Of a stretch of 64,000 bases of DNA, positions 8,602 through 17,340 are shown in pieces. Made by a program: the position numbers and the translations under genes. A model generated the notes under the pieces. It had not been told where the DNA came from, made no database searches, and saw nothing but the letters and a program-made list of their open reading frames with translations. Numbering within the stretch: position 1 is the first letter of the stretch; the number at the start of each line of letters is the position of its first letter. This DNA is from Clostridiaceae bacterium (GTDB lineage: Bacteria > Bacillota > Clostridia > Lachnospirales > Lachnospiraceae), in NCBI GenBank assembly GCA_910574345.1, contig CAJSZV010000012.1, forward strand, positions 91,474 to 155,473, written 5' to 3'.

Positions 8602-9372
8602 CTATAATCTTTTAATATGAAAACCGCCGTCTATATCAATATAATTTCCCGTAGTGTAGAGAAACTTGTCGGAACAAAAAGCGCTGACCGCATCCGCCAC
8701 ATCCTCGGGCGTCCCCCACCGCCTGATGGGAAATGCCCCTGCCTTGATGAGTGCATCATACTTCTCCTGGACCTTGCTTGTCATATCGGTCTTTATGACA
8801 CCCGGACGCACCTCGTGGACCAGAATCCCCTCTCCTGCCAGCCGGTCCGCAAACAAGGTGGTAATCATAGACAAGGCGCTCTTGGAGATACAGTATTCCC
8901 CCCGGTTTACGGAGGAGATTTCTGCGGAACAGGAGCCCACATTCACGATGGTCCCCCGCTTCTTTCCTATGACTTCCTGCTTTAACATCTCATTGGCCGC
9001 CAGCTGGGTCAGAAACATGGTTCCCTTGGCATTGATCCCCATAACCCGGTCATAGCTTTCCTCCGTCATGGTCAGAAGGTCGGCCCGCACCAAAGGCGCC
9101 ACCCCTGCATTGTTCACCAGCACATCAATTCTGCCGAACTGTTTTACGGTCTCCTCAATAAGCCGCTTTCTGTCTTCCCCATGATCTAAGGTTCCCTGGA
9201 CATAGTGCAGGCAGATTCCCAGGTGCTCTAACTCCTTTAGCTGTTCCTCACAATCTTTCTTTGGCCTGGTGGCAAAGATCACCACGTTATAGCCATCAAG
9301 CCCCAGTCTTTTCGCTGTGGCCAGGCCGATTCCCCTGCTTCCTCCTGTTACAATAGCCGTCTTCTCATTCAT
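8602..9372 (-). CDS. Short-chain dehydrogenase/reductase (3-oxoacyl-ACP reductase-like)
   Basis: This 256-residue classical SDR has a TGGSRGIG cofactor motif at residues 9-16, NNAG in DVLVNNAGVAP, the catalytic Ser in VNVGSCSAEIS, and YxxxK in GEYCISKSALS. The C-terminus GNYIDIDGGFHIKRL is typical. The ATG follows AAAGGAGCAAATGACAG. It is the first gene of the operon leading into the flavoprotein, GH43 and Old Yellow Enzyme genes. It probably interconverts a ketone and an alcohol using NAD(P)H; substrate unknown. Confidence 0.92.
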   Translation of the reverse strand: MNEKTAIVTGGSRGIGLATAKRLGLDGYNVVIFATRPKKDCEEQLKELEHLGICLHYVQGTLDHGEDRKRLIEETVKQFGRIDVLVNNAGVAPLVRADLLTMTEESYDRVMGINAKGTMFLTQLAANEMLKQEVIGKKRGTIVNVGSCSAEISSVNRGEYCISKSALSMITTLFADRLAGEGILVHEVRPGVIKTDMTSKVQEKYDALIKAGAFPIRRWGTPEDVADAVSAFCSDKFLYTTGNYIDIDGGFHIKRL

Positions 9373-9446
9373 CTGTCATTTGCTCCTTTGCATTTATCAG
9401 ACTTTCCCTTTCTATCCATATTTTAAGTATTCTGCAATGGGGTGTA

Positions 9447-9474
9447 AAGTGACAAAAGAAATAAGAAGTGACAA
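9447..9474 (-). promoter_or_regulatory. Direct-repeat operator candidate upstream of SDR operon
   Basis: AAGTGACAA occurs twice on the plus strand (9447-9455 and 9466-9474), starting 19 bp apart and about 75-100 bp upstream of the SDR start. Spacing near two helical turns fits an AraC-type or other dimeric activator. No protein partner is shown. Confidence 0.4.
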
Positions 9475-9538
9475 TTTCACAGCATTAAATTTTCTCTCTC
9501 TGCCTTGATGGTCAGAAGCGGGCAAGTCCTGGCAAAGC

Positions 9539-9625
9539 TCATCCCATACGCTTTCCTGTCAATATACGGCACGCTGTCGTTTTCCCCACTCCCATAGTGC
9601 CGCCAATCATATACAAATGCTTCAT
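9539..9625 (-). pseudogene. 5' fragment of a P-loop nucleotide kinase/ATPase gene
   Basis: A GGGGAGG site and ATG at 9625 open a frame reading MKHLYMIGGTMGVGKTTACR before a stop at 9539. GGTMGVGKTT is a clear Walker A motif, but the frame ends after 28 residues, so only the P-loop survives. It is probably the start of a small AAA/nucleotide-kinase protein broken by deletion. The 9477-9788 region has another open frame on the same strand that does not resemble anything and crosses a hairpin. Confidence 0.65.
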
Positions 9626-9709
9626 ATTCCTCCCCTTTCCATTGATGAATCGTACACTTTAAGTTATTTTCTCCATGAGAAAGAGCCCGGTTCAATGGGC
9701 AGACAATAA

Positions 9710-9748
9710 GCCTGCCCGTGTATGCCTCTGGGACATCACGGGGCAGGC
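9710..9748 (-). terminator. Hairpin after the GNAT remnant
   Basis: GCCTGCCCGTG pairs with CACGGGGCAGGC around a 16-base loop. A T-rich tract follows on the plus strand (CCTTTCTTTT) and a weaker one on the minus strand, so direction is uncertain. Confidence 0.55.
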
Positions 9749-9756
9749 CCTTTCTT

Positions 9757-10182
9757 TTAAACTTTACACATATACTCAAACACATCAAATTCCTGCATCA
9801 CCCCATCTACAAAGGCTTTATGGCATCCCAGGCTTATAAAACCACATTTTTCATACAATCGTCTGGCAGGAATGTTTTTATAATGGGTATCCAGTCTGAT
9901 TGTCTTCGCCCCGGAATTTTTACAAAAGTCAATCCCAAACCGTACCAATTTTTCCCCAAATCCTCTGCCTCTATAGTCAGGATCTACCACAACCGTATGT
10001 ATAGTCATAACACAGTCAGCAGGGACCTGCAGAGTCCATGTTATTTTTTTATATTCCGGATGCTGGGAATGGTCGATTATCACAGCTCCTGCAATTCCCG
10101 TCTCTGCTTTCAGCACGTATAATGTCCGATTCTCCACCGCTCTCTGTGCATCTTTTCGTACAGGGTATTTCCCCTTCTGTCA
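9757..10182 (-). pseudogene. GNAT acetyltransferase, N-terminally broken
   Basis: The C-terminal two thirds is a normal GNAT domain: TIHTVVVDPDYRGRGFGEKL (acetyl-CoA loop RGRGFG), then ARRLYEKCGFISLG. The intact frame can only start at GTG 10137, giving 126 residues, too short for the family. Just upstream another frame reads QKGKYPVRKDAQ, which fits the family block before RAVENRTLYVL, and it is preceded by a TGA at 10180-10182 where a Trp would be expected. So one frameshift and probably one nonsense change separate the N-terminus. Family placement is firm; that it is inactive is inference. Confidence 0.7.
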
Positions 10183-10324
10183 GTTTGGATAGCAATATAT
10201 TAAAATATTACTCCCTTTTCGGAAAAGTGTTCCCCGTGCATAAATTTAATAATATAAAGTATATTTTTACAAAAATCACAAAATTTACTACAACTTAACG
10301 GCTCTACAATTTGAATTTGTCAGT

Positions 10325-10717
10325 TTACTCAATTTCTGTGCGAATGGTAAACTCATTAGGAAGATTGAAAATATCCTTTTTCAAAAACAGCGGGTAGAAA
10401 TACTCATCTTTTAATCTTTTAAACTCTAACCATTCAAAAGTATGTGTTCGATGACCTTCTTTTGATATAAATTTGTTTCCCTTTGCCAGTAAGCCTGTGC
10501 CTGCAGCAATCCTGTTTTCCAAATGATATCCCAGCTTACTTGAATCTGTTGATTTCTGTGCCTCAATATTAACGAGAATCTTTATTTCGCTCTCTCTATG
10601 GTATACCGTAAATCGGATATCATAATAGATTATTCCTTCCCCCGGAACATTGTCCTCCGTCACGGTTCCTTTCACATGTCCAAGATTGGAAAGCCCAGCA
10701 TCAACTGCCTGCGCCAA
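10325..10717 (-). pseudogene. Fragment of a Rpn-type PD-(D/E)XK nuclease/transposase gene
   Basis: The 130-residue frame carries QAVDAGLSNLGHVKG, TEDNVPGEGIIYYDIRF and EIKILVNIEAQKS, all typical of the Rpn/PD-(D/E)XK nuclease family found in many copies in Lachnospiraceae. IEAQK holds the catalytic E-x-K. The similarity I recognise stops after LGYHLENRI; the remaining 60 residues are unlike the family, which normally runs to about 300 residues. It is likely a deletion product, and no ribosome site is obvious. It could be expressed but is unlikely to be a full enzyme. Confidence 0.7.
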
Positions 10718-10765
10718 ATTCGTCTTTATTATCCGTTTCCTTTCTCCTCTTTCAGTAAACTGTTT

Positions 10766-11031
10766 CTACTGCACAAAACAGGCTTTCCAATCCCCATCCT
10801 GTTCAAGAACACACTTACAAAATTCAGCTATATCTATTTTTTTCTCCCTCACCCTTCAAGAATCCCAAAGCCGGTCCTTATCTCCCCGCCCTTAAGCAGA
10901 TGCCTCTTCATATTCCTCTGCAGAAGCGTATCCTCCGGCAACGCCTCCAGCCCCACACCCCTTGCTGCAGGCCGATCTTGTCACATAATGTAAGCAAATC
11001 CATAGGATACCACTGTTTCATAAAAACGGTT
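10766..11031 (-). pseudogene. Scraps of at least two further genes
   Basis: Two pieces are visible on the minus strand. At 10766-10846 the frame KKIDIAEFCKCVLEQDGDWK ends at TAG; it resembles the N-terminus of an NTF2/SnoaL-like protein (from memory of the family). At 10849-11031 a frame starting MKQWYPMDLLTLCDKIGLQQ continues, after a shift, as GLEALPEDTLLQRNMKRHLL to a TGA. I do not recognise the second. Nothing intact is present between 10718 and 11105. Confidence 0.4.
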
Positions 11032-11105
11032 AAAAAACCAACCACTTCTACCTACATATTACAGAAAAACCCCTGATATGCAACCATTTTAACATATAAA
11101 CAAAC

Positions 11106-11168
11106 ATGGACTGACACCACAAAACGTTCAGATGATCCTCTCCCAAACCTTTTGTAATGTCAGTCCAT
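11106..11168 (-). terminator. Terminator of the large sugar-acid operon
   Basis: ATGGACTGACA (11106 side) and TGTCAGTCCAT (ending 11168) are perfect inverted arms extended by partly paired CCACAAAA/TTTTGTAA. On the minus strand GTTTGTTT follows. It lies 13 bp after the last gene of the operon. Confidence 0.75.
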
Positions 11169-11180
11169 CCACAATCCCAA

Positions 11181-12425
11181 CTACTGCCCTCTCACGATCC
11201 CCTGCTCCTCAAAAGCCGAAGCCAGAATCCTCTCCTTCTCCACATGAAGGGCCCCTGTAGGACATACCTGGAAGCAGTAGCCGCAGCCAATACACTTATC
11301 CGTCTTAGCCGCCGCCTTCCCCCTCATCTCAATGCCCTCATGCCAGCACACATCCACGCACCGCCCACAGCCGATGCAGCTGTCAGCCACCTGGGCCTCC
11401 TGGTATGCATCTGCCAGCCGGTTCTGCCGCAGGGCAGTCAGGTCCTTGTCCATCTGGAACAATTTCAGTGCATCCCCGCACAAGCTGTCCATATCCCTGT
11501 ACCCGTTGTCGTCCATAAACCGGTTCAGATCCTTGATTACCTTTTCGCATGCTTTCGTTCCCCCGGCACAGGCCAGAGCCCCCAGCTGCACCGCCTGGCT
11601 GCCGGACATAAGGATTCTGACCGCCTGGTCATAGCTGAACACACCGCCGCCGCCGTACAGAGGAATGGTGAGCCCCTCCGTCCTGGCCTCCGCAATGGAA
11701 TAACACACCAAAGGCGTGGCCTGAGTTCCGCCATACCCCGCTCCCGGCCTGGCCTGAGTCGTCCTCCAGTCCAGATCAAAATAAAACCCCTTCCACCTGG
11801 CAGTAGGACCCGCCGCCGCAGCCCCCGCCGCCTGGGCAATCCTCATAGAAGTCAGCACATCGCAGGACTCGATAGCCAGCTTTGCCATAATAGGCATACT
11901 TGGCACCGCCTTCTTCATGACTTCGATGCTGTGGCGAAGGAGCTGGTGATAATCAAAGATCCGGTCCTTGGCAACCGCCACTCCCGGCGTATTAAAATGC
12001 AGCTCAATAGCATCGGCTCCGGCCCTCTCAAGCTCCTTGGCCTGATTGGCCCAATCCTTCTCCCAGTCGCCGCCGCCTTTAATATCACTGTAATGACCTA
12101 CCGACACCCACAGCTTAATGTCCTTATCCATCTCCCTCTTGATCCGCTGCACTTCCTCACAATACTGCTCCAGAGTATTGATGGTGTCCTTAATCTGCCG
12201 CCCTACGGCATGGCTGTGGATACTCATCTGGCCGGAAAACATAGCCTTGCTGTCCGGCCCGATGTAGCTTCCCCCTCCCGCACCATGTCCGAAATTCCGA
12301 AGCACAATAGCTCCCGGCCTCATGGCGGCGCTCTTCAACACATTTCTCGCCCCCTGAGTCGCCGGACTGGACGCCACCACAAAAGGATTCATCATATCAA
12401 ATTCTTTAACATACAAATCAGCCAT
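11181..12425 (-). CDS. Dihydroorotate dehydrogenase-like/ferredoxin fusion
   Basis: This 414-residue protein is a flavin TIM barrel (residues about 1-330: NPFVVASSPATQGARNVL at the start, IPLYGGGGVFSYDQAVRIL near the phosphate site) followed by two [4Fe-4S] motifs, CIGCGRCVDVC and CIGCGYCFQVC. This layout matches the PreA-like branch of dihydroorotate/dihydropyrimidine dehydrogenases. It is the last gene of the sugar-acid operon, 6 nt after the isomerase stop. An NAD-binding PreT partner is not encoded here. A role as an electron-transfer reductase is family knowledge; the substrate is not indicated. Confidence 0.85.
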   Translation of the reverse strand: MADLYVKEFDMMNPFVVASSPATQGARNVLKSAAMRPGAIVLRNFGHGAGGGSYIGPDSKAMFSGQMSIHSHAVGRQIKDTINTLEQYCEEVQRIKREMDKDIKLWVSVGHYSDIKGGGDWEKDWANQAKELERAGADAIELHFNTPGVAVAKDRIFDYHQLLRHSIEVMKKAVPSMPIMAKLAIESCDVLTSMRIAQAAGAAAAGPTARWKGFYFDLDWRTTQARPGAGYGGTQATPLVCYSIAEARTEGLTIPLYGGGGVFSYDQAVRILMSGSQAVQLGALACAGGTKACEKVIKDLNRFMDDNGYRDMDSLCGDALKLFQMDKDLTALRQNRLADAYQEAQVADSCIGCGRCVDVCWHEGIEMRGKAAAKTDKCIGCGYCFQVCPTGALHVEKERILASAFEEQGIVRGQ

Positions 12426-12431
12426 AACGCT

Positions 12432-13196
12432 CTACCGCTCCTCTCTTTCTAACAGTTCACGAAGCACCCTGGCATCCTCCAGAAACTGCTCCCTCGTATT
12501 CCCCATGACAAATTCCAGAAGCCCGAACCGCTCCTTTTCCATATCTACATGGCCCAGATACTGCCGCCATTCCTCAGTCCCTTCCCTAAAAGGCCGCCGC
12601 ACCCCCTCAAGCCAATAATAGATATGAAGGTTCAAAAGCCTGTCCCCCAAAAGGTCCAGCCCCTCCACTCTCTCCTTCATGCCAAGGGCCACCGTAGGCT
12701 GCCACAGGCAATACAGATTCTCATGATCTGTCTCCTTAAGAAATCTCATGGCAGACTCATTGGTATCCGTAAGGGTATTCTTGTGCCACTCTAAAGCCAC
12801 CTTGATTCCCTTCTCCCCGGCCATATCACAGATCTTCCCAGCCTCCGCTGCCAATTTCTTCCTCTGCTCATCACTCACCAGCCCGGACCCCTCCGTCCCG
12901 GCCCACACACGGATAAGAGGCGCATGAAGAGCCGCCGCCGACACAAGAGATGCCCCAAAGGCCCCTTCCACATCCTCATTCTGCCCCAGCCTGTAATAAG
13001 AACCATAGGCAGCCACCAAAAGTCCCGCCTTCGCGGTCCTCTCGTACAGCTTTGCTGCTCCTTCCCTATCCCCCGGCATCACATGAGCATTCTCCGACCA
13101 CTCCACCGCCTTAAGCCCCGCCTCCACGCAGAGCCTGATGATCTCCTCTGCCGGCCTGTCCCGAAAAGTAGCCGACACCATTCCCGGTATGATCAC
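12432..13196 (-). CDS. Sugar phosphate isomerase/epimerase-like TIM barrel
   Basis: This 254-residue protein of the AP-endonuclease-2/xylose-isomerase fold starts at GTG 13196 after AGGAGGAAAATGCT. Visible marks are LKAVEWSENAHV at the first strand, KVALEWHKNTLTDTNES with a metal-type Glu, LLNLHIYYW, and GLLEFVMGN at the end. The usual metal-binding Asp strand reads LYCLWQPTVALG, so one ligand seems changed. It lies between the diketogulonate reductase and the ferredoxin-type protein. Isomerase, epimerase or lyase activity are all possible in this fold. Confidence 0.8.
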   Translation of the reverse strand: MIIPGMVSATFRDRPAEEIIRLCVEAGLKAVEWSENAHVMPGDREGAAKLYERTAKAGLLVAAYGSYYRLGQNEDVEGAFGASLVSAAALHAPLIRVWAGTEGSGLVSDEQRKKLAAEAGKICDMAGEKGIKVALEWHKNTLTDTNESAMRFLKETDHENLYCLWQPTVALGMKERVEGLDLLGDRLLNLHIYYWLEGVRRPFREGTEEWRQYLGHVDMEKERFGLLEFVMGNTREQFLEDARVLRELLEREER

Positions 13197-13208
13197 AGCA
13201 TTTTCCTC

Positions 13209-14207
13209 CTACATCTCCAGCACGCTCTTCCAGATGCCCTCATCAACCAGAACACCCTTCTCCATGCTTTCCTTCCTGATACGCATCATATTCTCTCCCG
13301 GATAATACACCGGCCTTTCCTGGTCCACCGGAGCAGAAGTCTTCATATCCTCCAAAGTCTCCTGAATATTTCTCTTCAAAGTCTCAGCATCCCCCAGTTT
13401 ATCCAGGCTGACAGCCATAAACACCTGAGAAAGCTCCGTCTCCACCGGCAGCTCCCCCACCATTCGGGAGGTCCTTCCACCGGCAAGCGTCGCCCCGATG
13501 AGATCCAGCGCCAGAGACAGCCCCGACCCCTTCCAGTACCCGATGGGAATACACTGATGAGTCTTAAGAATCTCCGCCGCGTTCCTGGTGATCTGCTGCT
13601 CCTCATTAAATCCCCCATCCACCGGAAGCTCCTTCCCCGACCTGGCATAGCTCTCCAGCTTCCCGTAGGAGAACATGGACATAGCCACATCCACCAGCAC
13701 CGGCGTATCCCCGTTAGGAATGGCAAACACCACCGGATTATTGCCCAGTCTGGCATCCCTTCCGCCCCATGGAGGCATATTGGGCACCGTGTTGGTCCAG
13801 AGAATGCCGATGCAGTTCTCCGCCGCCGCCATAAGTCCATAATTGCCAGGCCTCATCCAATGATTGGTATTACTAAGAGCCACACATCCCATGGTGTACT
13901 CCTTCGCCAGTTCAATCGTCCTCCGCATACACTCATACGCATTAAGATTGCCCGGCCCCTTCTGCCCGTCATATCTCTCAAAAAATCCAAAAGACTGCAC
14001 CAGCACCGGCTCTGCCTGAATATCCACGCAACCCTTGTCAATACTGGCCATAAACTTAGGGAATCGGTTAAGCCCATGAGTATACACTCCGTCCCTGCTG
14101 GCGTCCGCATACAGCTTCGCCGAAAGCTGCGCCTTCTCTTTGGTAAATCCTCTTTTTATCAGCACCCTCTCAAACTCCCGGCGCATGTCCTCATACTTCA
14201 CTCTCAT
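13209..14207 (-). CDS. dlgD: 2,3-diketo-L-gulonate reductase (YiaK/DlgD-like Ldh-family oxidoreductase)
   Basis: At 332 residues it matches E. coli YiaK in length and along the chain from memory: GVYTHGLNRFPKFM, GPGNLNAYECM, ALSNTNHWMRPGNYG, ILWTNTVPNMPPWGG, MSMFSYGKLESYA, PVDGGF and GYWKGSGLSLALD. The family reduces 2,3-diketo-L-gulonate to 3-keto-L-gulonate with NADH in the cytoplasm. The ATG follows GAGGTGATTTTTAT. Position after the sugar permeases supports a role in breakdown of an imported uronate or ascorbate-like sugar acid. The exact substrate could differ. Confidence 0.85.
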   Translation of the reverse strand: MRVKYEDMRREFERVLIKRGFTKEKAQLSAKLYADASRDGVYTHGLNRFPKFMASIDKGCVDIQAEPVLVQSFGFFERYDGQKGPGNLNAYECMRRTIELAKEYTMGCVALSNTNHWMRPGNYGLMAAAENCIGILWTNTVPNMPPWGGRDARLGNNPVVFAIPNGDTPVLVDVAMSMFSYGKLESYARSGKELPVDGGFNEEQQITRNAAEILKTHQCIPIGYWKGSGLSLALDLIGATLAGGRTSRMVGELPVETELSQVFMAVSLDKLGDAETLKRNIQETLEDMKTSAPVDQERPVYYPGENMMRIRKESMEKGVLVDEGIWKSVLEM

Positions 14208-14274
14208 ATAAAAATCACCTCACTCAAACTACTTTAACATCATGTTCCACGCCATGCTCCACAGCATACCAGCC

Positions 14275-15177
14275 CTATCCCTTCACCGCTCCAATCATCA
14301 CGCCTTTCACAAAATACTTCTGAATAAAGGGATAGATGGTCAGAATCGGCAGGGTGGCCACCACAATGGTTGCAAACTGAATAGTCTCACTGATGAGATA
14401 ATCATCCGCCCCCGCAGTCATAGACGAAGCATCATTCTGAATCAGGATCTCCCTGAGGACCAGCTGCAGAGGATACCCCGCCTTATCCCGGATAAACAAC
14501 ATGGCATTAAACCAGGCGTTCCAGTTAGACACCGCATAATACAGGCAGATAACCGCAATGGTAGGCTTCACTAAGGGCACCATAATCTTCCACAGAATCG
14601 TCCAGTGATTGGCCCCGTCAAGCTTTGCCGACTCCTCCAGACTGTCCGGCACCGACACCATGGCGGTTCTCATAATAATCAGATTATAGGTGCTGATGGC
14701 CGAAGGAATAATCAGAGCCCAGATAGAATTGTTCAGTCCCACCCCCTTCACAACCAGATAAAAAGGAATCATGCCCCCGCTGAAATACATACTGAACACA
14801 ATACCCATCATCAGAATATTGCTCCACATCACATTCTTCCGCGACAGGCAATACGCCGCAATCAAGGTGAAAATAATACTGATGGTCGTACCCACTACCA
14901 CAATAAAAATCGTATTCATATAACCCGTCAGAATATTCTTATTCCGGGCCACCGCCTTGTAGGCCTCCAGACTAAAATCCACGGGATGCAGCATAAGCCC
15001 CTCATGGCGCACATAAGAAGACGGAGTACTAAAAGAAGCCGACACCACATGGAGCAGAGGAATCAAGATCACTAGGATCAGGGACAACATGAAAATCACA
15101 TTGCACACATCAAAAATCCGGCTCCCAAGACTCTGTTTCATTTTATGCTTCACAACTACAGAACCCTTTGCACTCAT
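14275..15177 (-). CDS. Carbohydrate ABC transporter permease, LplC-like
   Basis: About 300 residues with six predicted TM segments, beginning at VCNVIFMLSLILVILIPLLH. The EAA loop reads SLEESAKLDGANHWTILWKI, typical of CUT1 permeases. The C-terminus YPFIQKYFVKGVMIGAVKG is standard for the LplC/YtcP group. The start is ATG 15177 after AAAGGAGG; an upstream GTG at 15198 lies before the ribosome site. It pairs with the permease upstream and the lipoprotein at 23785-25467. No ATPase gene is present, so a shared MsmK-type ATPase is expected elsewhere. Confidence 0.93.
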   Translation of the reverse strand: MSAKGSVVVKHKMKQSLGSRIFDVCNVIFMLSLILVILIPLLHVVSASFSTPSSYVRHEGLMLHPVDFSLEAYKAVARNKNILTGYMNTIFIVVVGTTISIIFTLIAAYCLSRKNVMWSNILMMGIVFSMYFSGGMIPFYLVVKGVGLNNSIWALIIPSAISTYNLIIMRTAMVSVPDSLEESAKLDGANHWTILWKIMVPLVKPTIAVICLYYAVSNWNAWFNAMLFIRDKAGYPLQLVLREILIQNDASSMTAGADDYLISETIQFATIVVATLPILTIYPFIQKYFVKGVMIGAVKG

Positions 15178-15191
15178 AAGTCCCGCCTCCT

Positions 15192-16154
15192 TTACCACAG
15201 ACCGCTGCCGCTGGCCTTTTTGCTCAGCTTATTGGTAATGGTAACCAAAGTAAAGCTGACCACACAGTTAAACAGACCAACCGCCGCACTGTAACTATAC
15301 TGGGCATCGATCAAGCCCTTCCGATACACATATGTATTGATCACATCTGCCGACCCGTAAATAGCCGGATTGTACAAAAGCATGATCTTCTCATACCCCA
15401 CATCAAAAATCTTGCCCATTTTCAAGATCAGCATAATGATAATCGTAGGCATGAGACAGGGAATGGTAATATAGATCACCTGCATAAACCGCCCTGCGCC
15501 GTCCACCTTGGCCGCATCATAAAGCTCCTGGTCAATCCCCGCCAATGCCGACAGATAGATAATGGAATTCCACCCAATGGTCTGCCACAGATCCGACAGA
15601 ATATAGATAGGAAGAAAATACTCCGTCCGGTTCAATAAAGTCTCCTTCTCTATGCCGAACAAGGTGTGAAGAATCGCCGTAATCCCTCCGGTGCTGCTGG
15701 TCAATTTCACAATCATACCACAGATAACCACCGTAGAAATAAAATGAGGAATATAAGTTATGGTCTGGGCCCACTTAGAAAACCACTTGCTCCGAAGCTC
15801 ATTGAGCAAAAGCGCCAGAATAATCGGCGCCGGAAACGTGAGGAGCGAAAACACGCTGATCCGAATGGTATTCCTCAAAAGCCGCCCGAAATAATAATCC
15901 GAAAAGAAATTCTTAAAATGCTTCAACCCCACCCAGCTGCTTTTCAAAAACCCTTTGGCAGGCTTATAATCCATAAACGCAATACTCAGTCCGAACATGG
16001 GACCGAACTTAAAAACCAAATAATACACAACAATGGGCAGCAGCATGAGATACAACATCCAATTATGGTGAAAATCCCTTGCCACACGCTCCCCAAATGA
16101 CAGCCTCCTGCCATTCACCATCACGCCCTGACTCTGTCCCTTGGCCTTCCTCAT
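15192..16154 (-). CDS. Carbohydrate ABC transporter permease, LplB-like
   Basis: This 320-residue inner-membrane permease has a first TM at NWMLYLMLLPIVVYYLVFKF, the LplB marker GLSIAFMDYKPAKGFL, and the EAA loop DQELYDAAKVDGAGRFMQVI. The C-terminus KLSKKASGSGLW is typical. The ATG follows GGAAGGTTGATTT. It forms a heterodimer with the next permease. LplB/LplC-type importers usually take up oligosaccharides or uronate oligomers delivered by a lipoprotein, which fits the lyase in this operon. Confidence 0.93.
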   Translation of the reverse strand: MRKAKGQSQGVMVNGRRLSFGERVARDFHHNWMLYLMLLPIVVYYLVFKFGPMFGLSIAFMDYKPAKGFLKSSWVGLKHFKNFFSDYYFGRLLRNTIRISVFSLLTFPAPIILALLLNELRSKWFSKWAQTITYIPHFISTVVICGMIVKLTSSTGGITAILHTLFGIEKETLLNRTEYFLPIYILSDLWQTIGWNSIIYLSALAGIDQELYDAAKVDGAGRFMQVIYITIPCLMPTIIIMLILKMGKIFDVGYEKIMLLYNPAIYGSADVINTYVYRKGLIDAQYSYSAAVGLFNCVVSFTLVTITNKLSKKASGSGLW

Positions 16155-16260
16155 AAATCAACCTTCCTTTCCGAAGCCTGTTCTTCCTTCTTCCAAACAC
16201 CAACTGCCGCCCACAAGCCCACGCACCTTTCAGCTCATGGGTTCTTTTGGCTCCAGGCTT

Positions 16261-17340
16261 TCATAGCGAGACCACTCTGCCCTCCCTGGCAGAACCATAC
16301 ACTGCCTCCAAAAGCCTGACACTGACCACAGCCTCCTCACCGCTCACCGGAAACTCCCTTCCCTCACGGATACACTGATAAAAATCATCGATCAAAAAGC
16401 CATGGCCGCTGCCCCAGTAATCCTTTCCTAAGACCTGACCTGAAGAATAATCCTTGGTTGTCACCCTGCCATCCCGCTCCGTAACCACCACATTCCCCAC
16501 CATCTTCACGCTGCCCTTCTCACAGACGAGCTCCAGCTCCACCGGCGCATTTTTCACATAACAGTTGGAGGCATAGAACAAAATCCGCTGCCCTTCCATG
16601 CCCGTCATAAGGATATCCACCGTGTCCTCCACCTCAATGGCCTCCTTTAACCGCCTGGTACCCATTCCGGCCTCCACGCACCTTACGGGCCCTGTCAGCC
16701 ACTGCAGAAGATCAAAGGTATGGATGGCCTGATTGATCAGCACTCCGCCGCCCTCCGTAGCCCATCGCCCCCGCCACGGAGAGTTGGCGTAATACTCAGG
16801 CTTCCGGTTCCAGGTCACCTGGCCCCGGCCTCCCATAACCGCCCCCAGCTCCCCCCCTTCAAGGAGCCCTTTCATATATTTAGAAGCCTCATTGTACCGG
16901 TTCTGAAAGCAGATGCCAAGATATTTCCCCGACTTGTCTCTGGCCTCCATCATCCTCCGGGCATCCTTTGTCGTCAAAGCCATAGGCTTCTCACACAGCA
17001 CATGCTTTCCCCCAAGAAGCGCCTCCACCGCCATATCGGCATGAAGATAATGAGGCGTACAGATATGTACCACATCAATGTCAGGGGCCTTCAGAAGCTC
17101 CCCATAATCCTCATAGACTCTGATTTCGTCCCTTCCGGACGCATCCCCGGCGCCTGCCAAAGACTCGGCCTTCACGCCTTCACTTCCCTCCGGCCCATAC
17201 AGCTCTGCCGCAGCCTCCGCCTTCTCCCTGACAATGTCGCAGACAGCCACGCACCTTGCGCCCTTTACATTCTTAAGAGCCTTCAGATGATTCTTGGAGA
17301 TCAGCCCGCAGCCGATTACCGCCGACCTAAATTCCCTCAT
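16261..17340 (-). CDS. Gfo/Idh/MocA-family dehydrogenase (copy 1)
   Basis: In this 359-residue protein the N-terminal NAD(P) fold starts SAVIGCGLISKNHLKALKNV, and the EKP motif sits in HVLCEKPMALTTKDARRM. The C-terminal domain carries GGGVLINQAIHTFDLLQWL with the catalytic-region His. The ATG overlaps the stop of the AraC regulator gene in an ATGA. It oxidises or reduces a sugar hydroxyl or imino position; in glycoside-active members this makes 3-keto sugars. One of three paralogues in the locus, which differ strongly from each other. Confidence 0.9.
   Translation of the reverse strand: MREFRSAVIGCGLISKNHLKALKNVKGARCVAVCDIVREKAEAAAELYGPEGSEGVKAESLAGAGDASGRDEIRVYEDYGELLKAPDIDVVHICTPHYLHADMAVEALLGGKHVLCEKPMALTTKDARRMMEARDKSGKYLGICFQNRYNEASKYMKGLLEGGELGAVMGGRGQVTWNRKPEYYANSPWRGRWATEGGGVLINQAIHTFDLLQWLTGPVRCVEAGMGTRRLKEAIEVEDTVDILMTGMEGQRILFYASNCYVKNAPVELELVCEKGSVKMVGNVVVTERDGRVTTKDYSSGQVLGKDYWGSGHGFLIDDFYQCIREGREFPVSGEEAVVSVRLLEAVYGSAREGRVVSL

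Noticed and set aside
9477..9788. 103-codon frame on the minus strand
   Set aside because: It runs across a strong hairpin and has no family resemblance; another frame on the same strand shows a Walker A motif with a ribosome site.
11157..12452. 431-codon open frame on the plus strand
   Set aside because: It is the antisense shadow of the ferredoxin-type flavoenzyme gene, rich in His, Pro, Arg and Leu with no motif or ribosome site.
12924..14237. 437-codon open frame on the plus strand
   Set aside because: Antisense to the DlgD-like gene and the isomerase-like gene, both of which have clear family motifs; composition is shadow-like.
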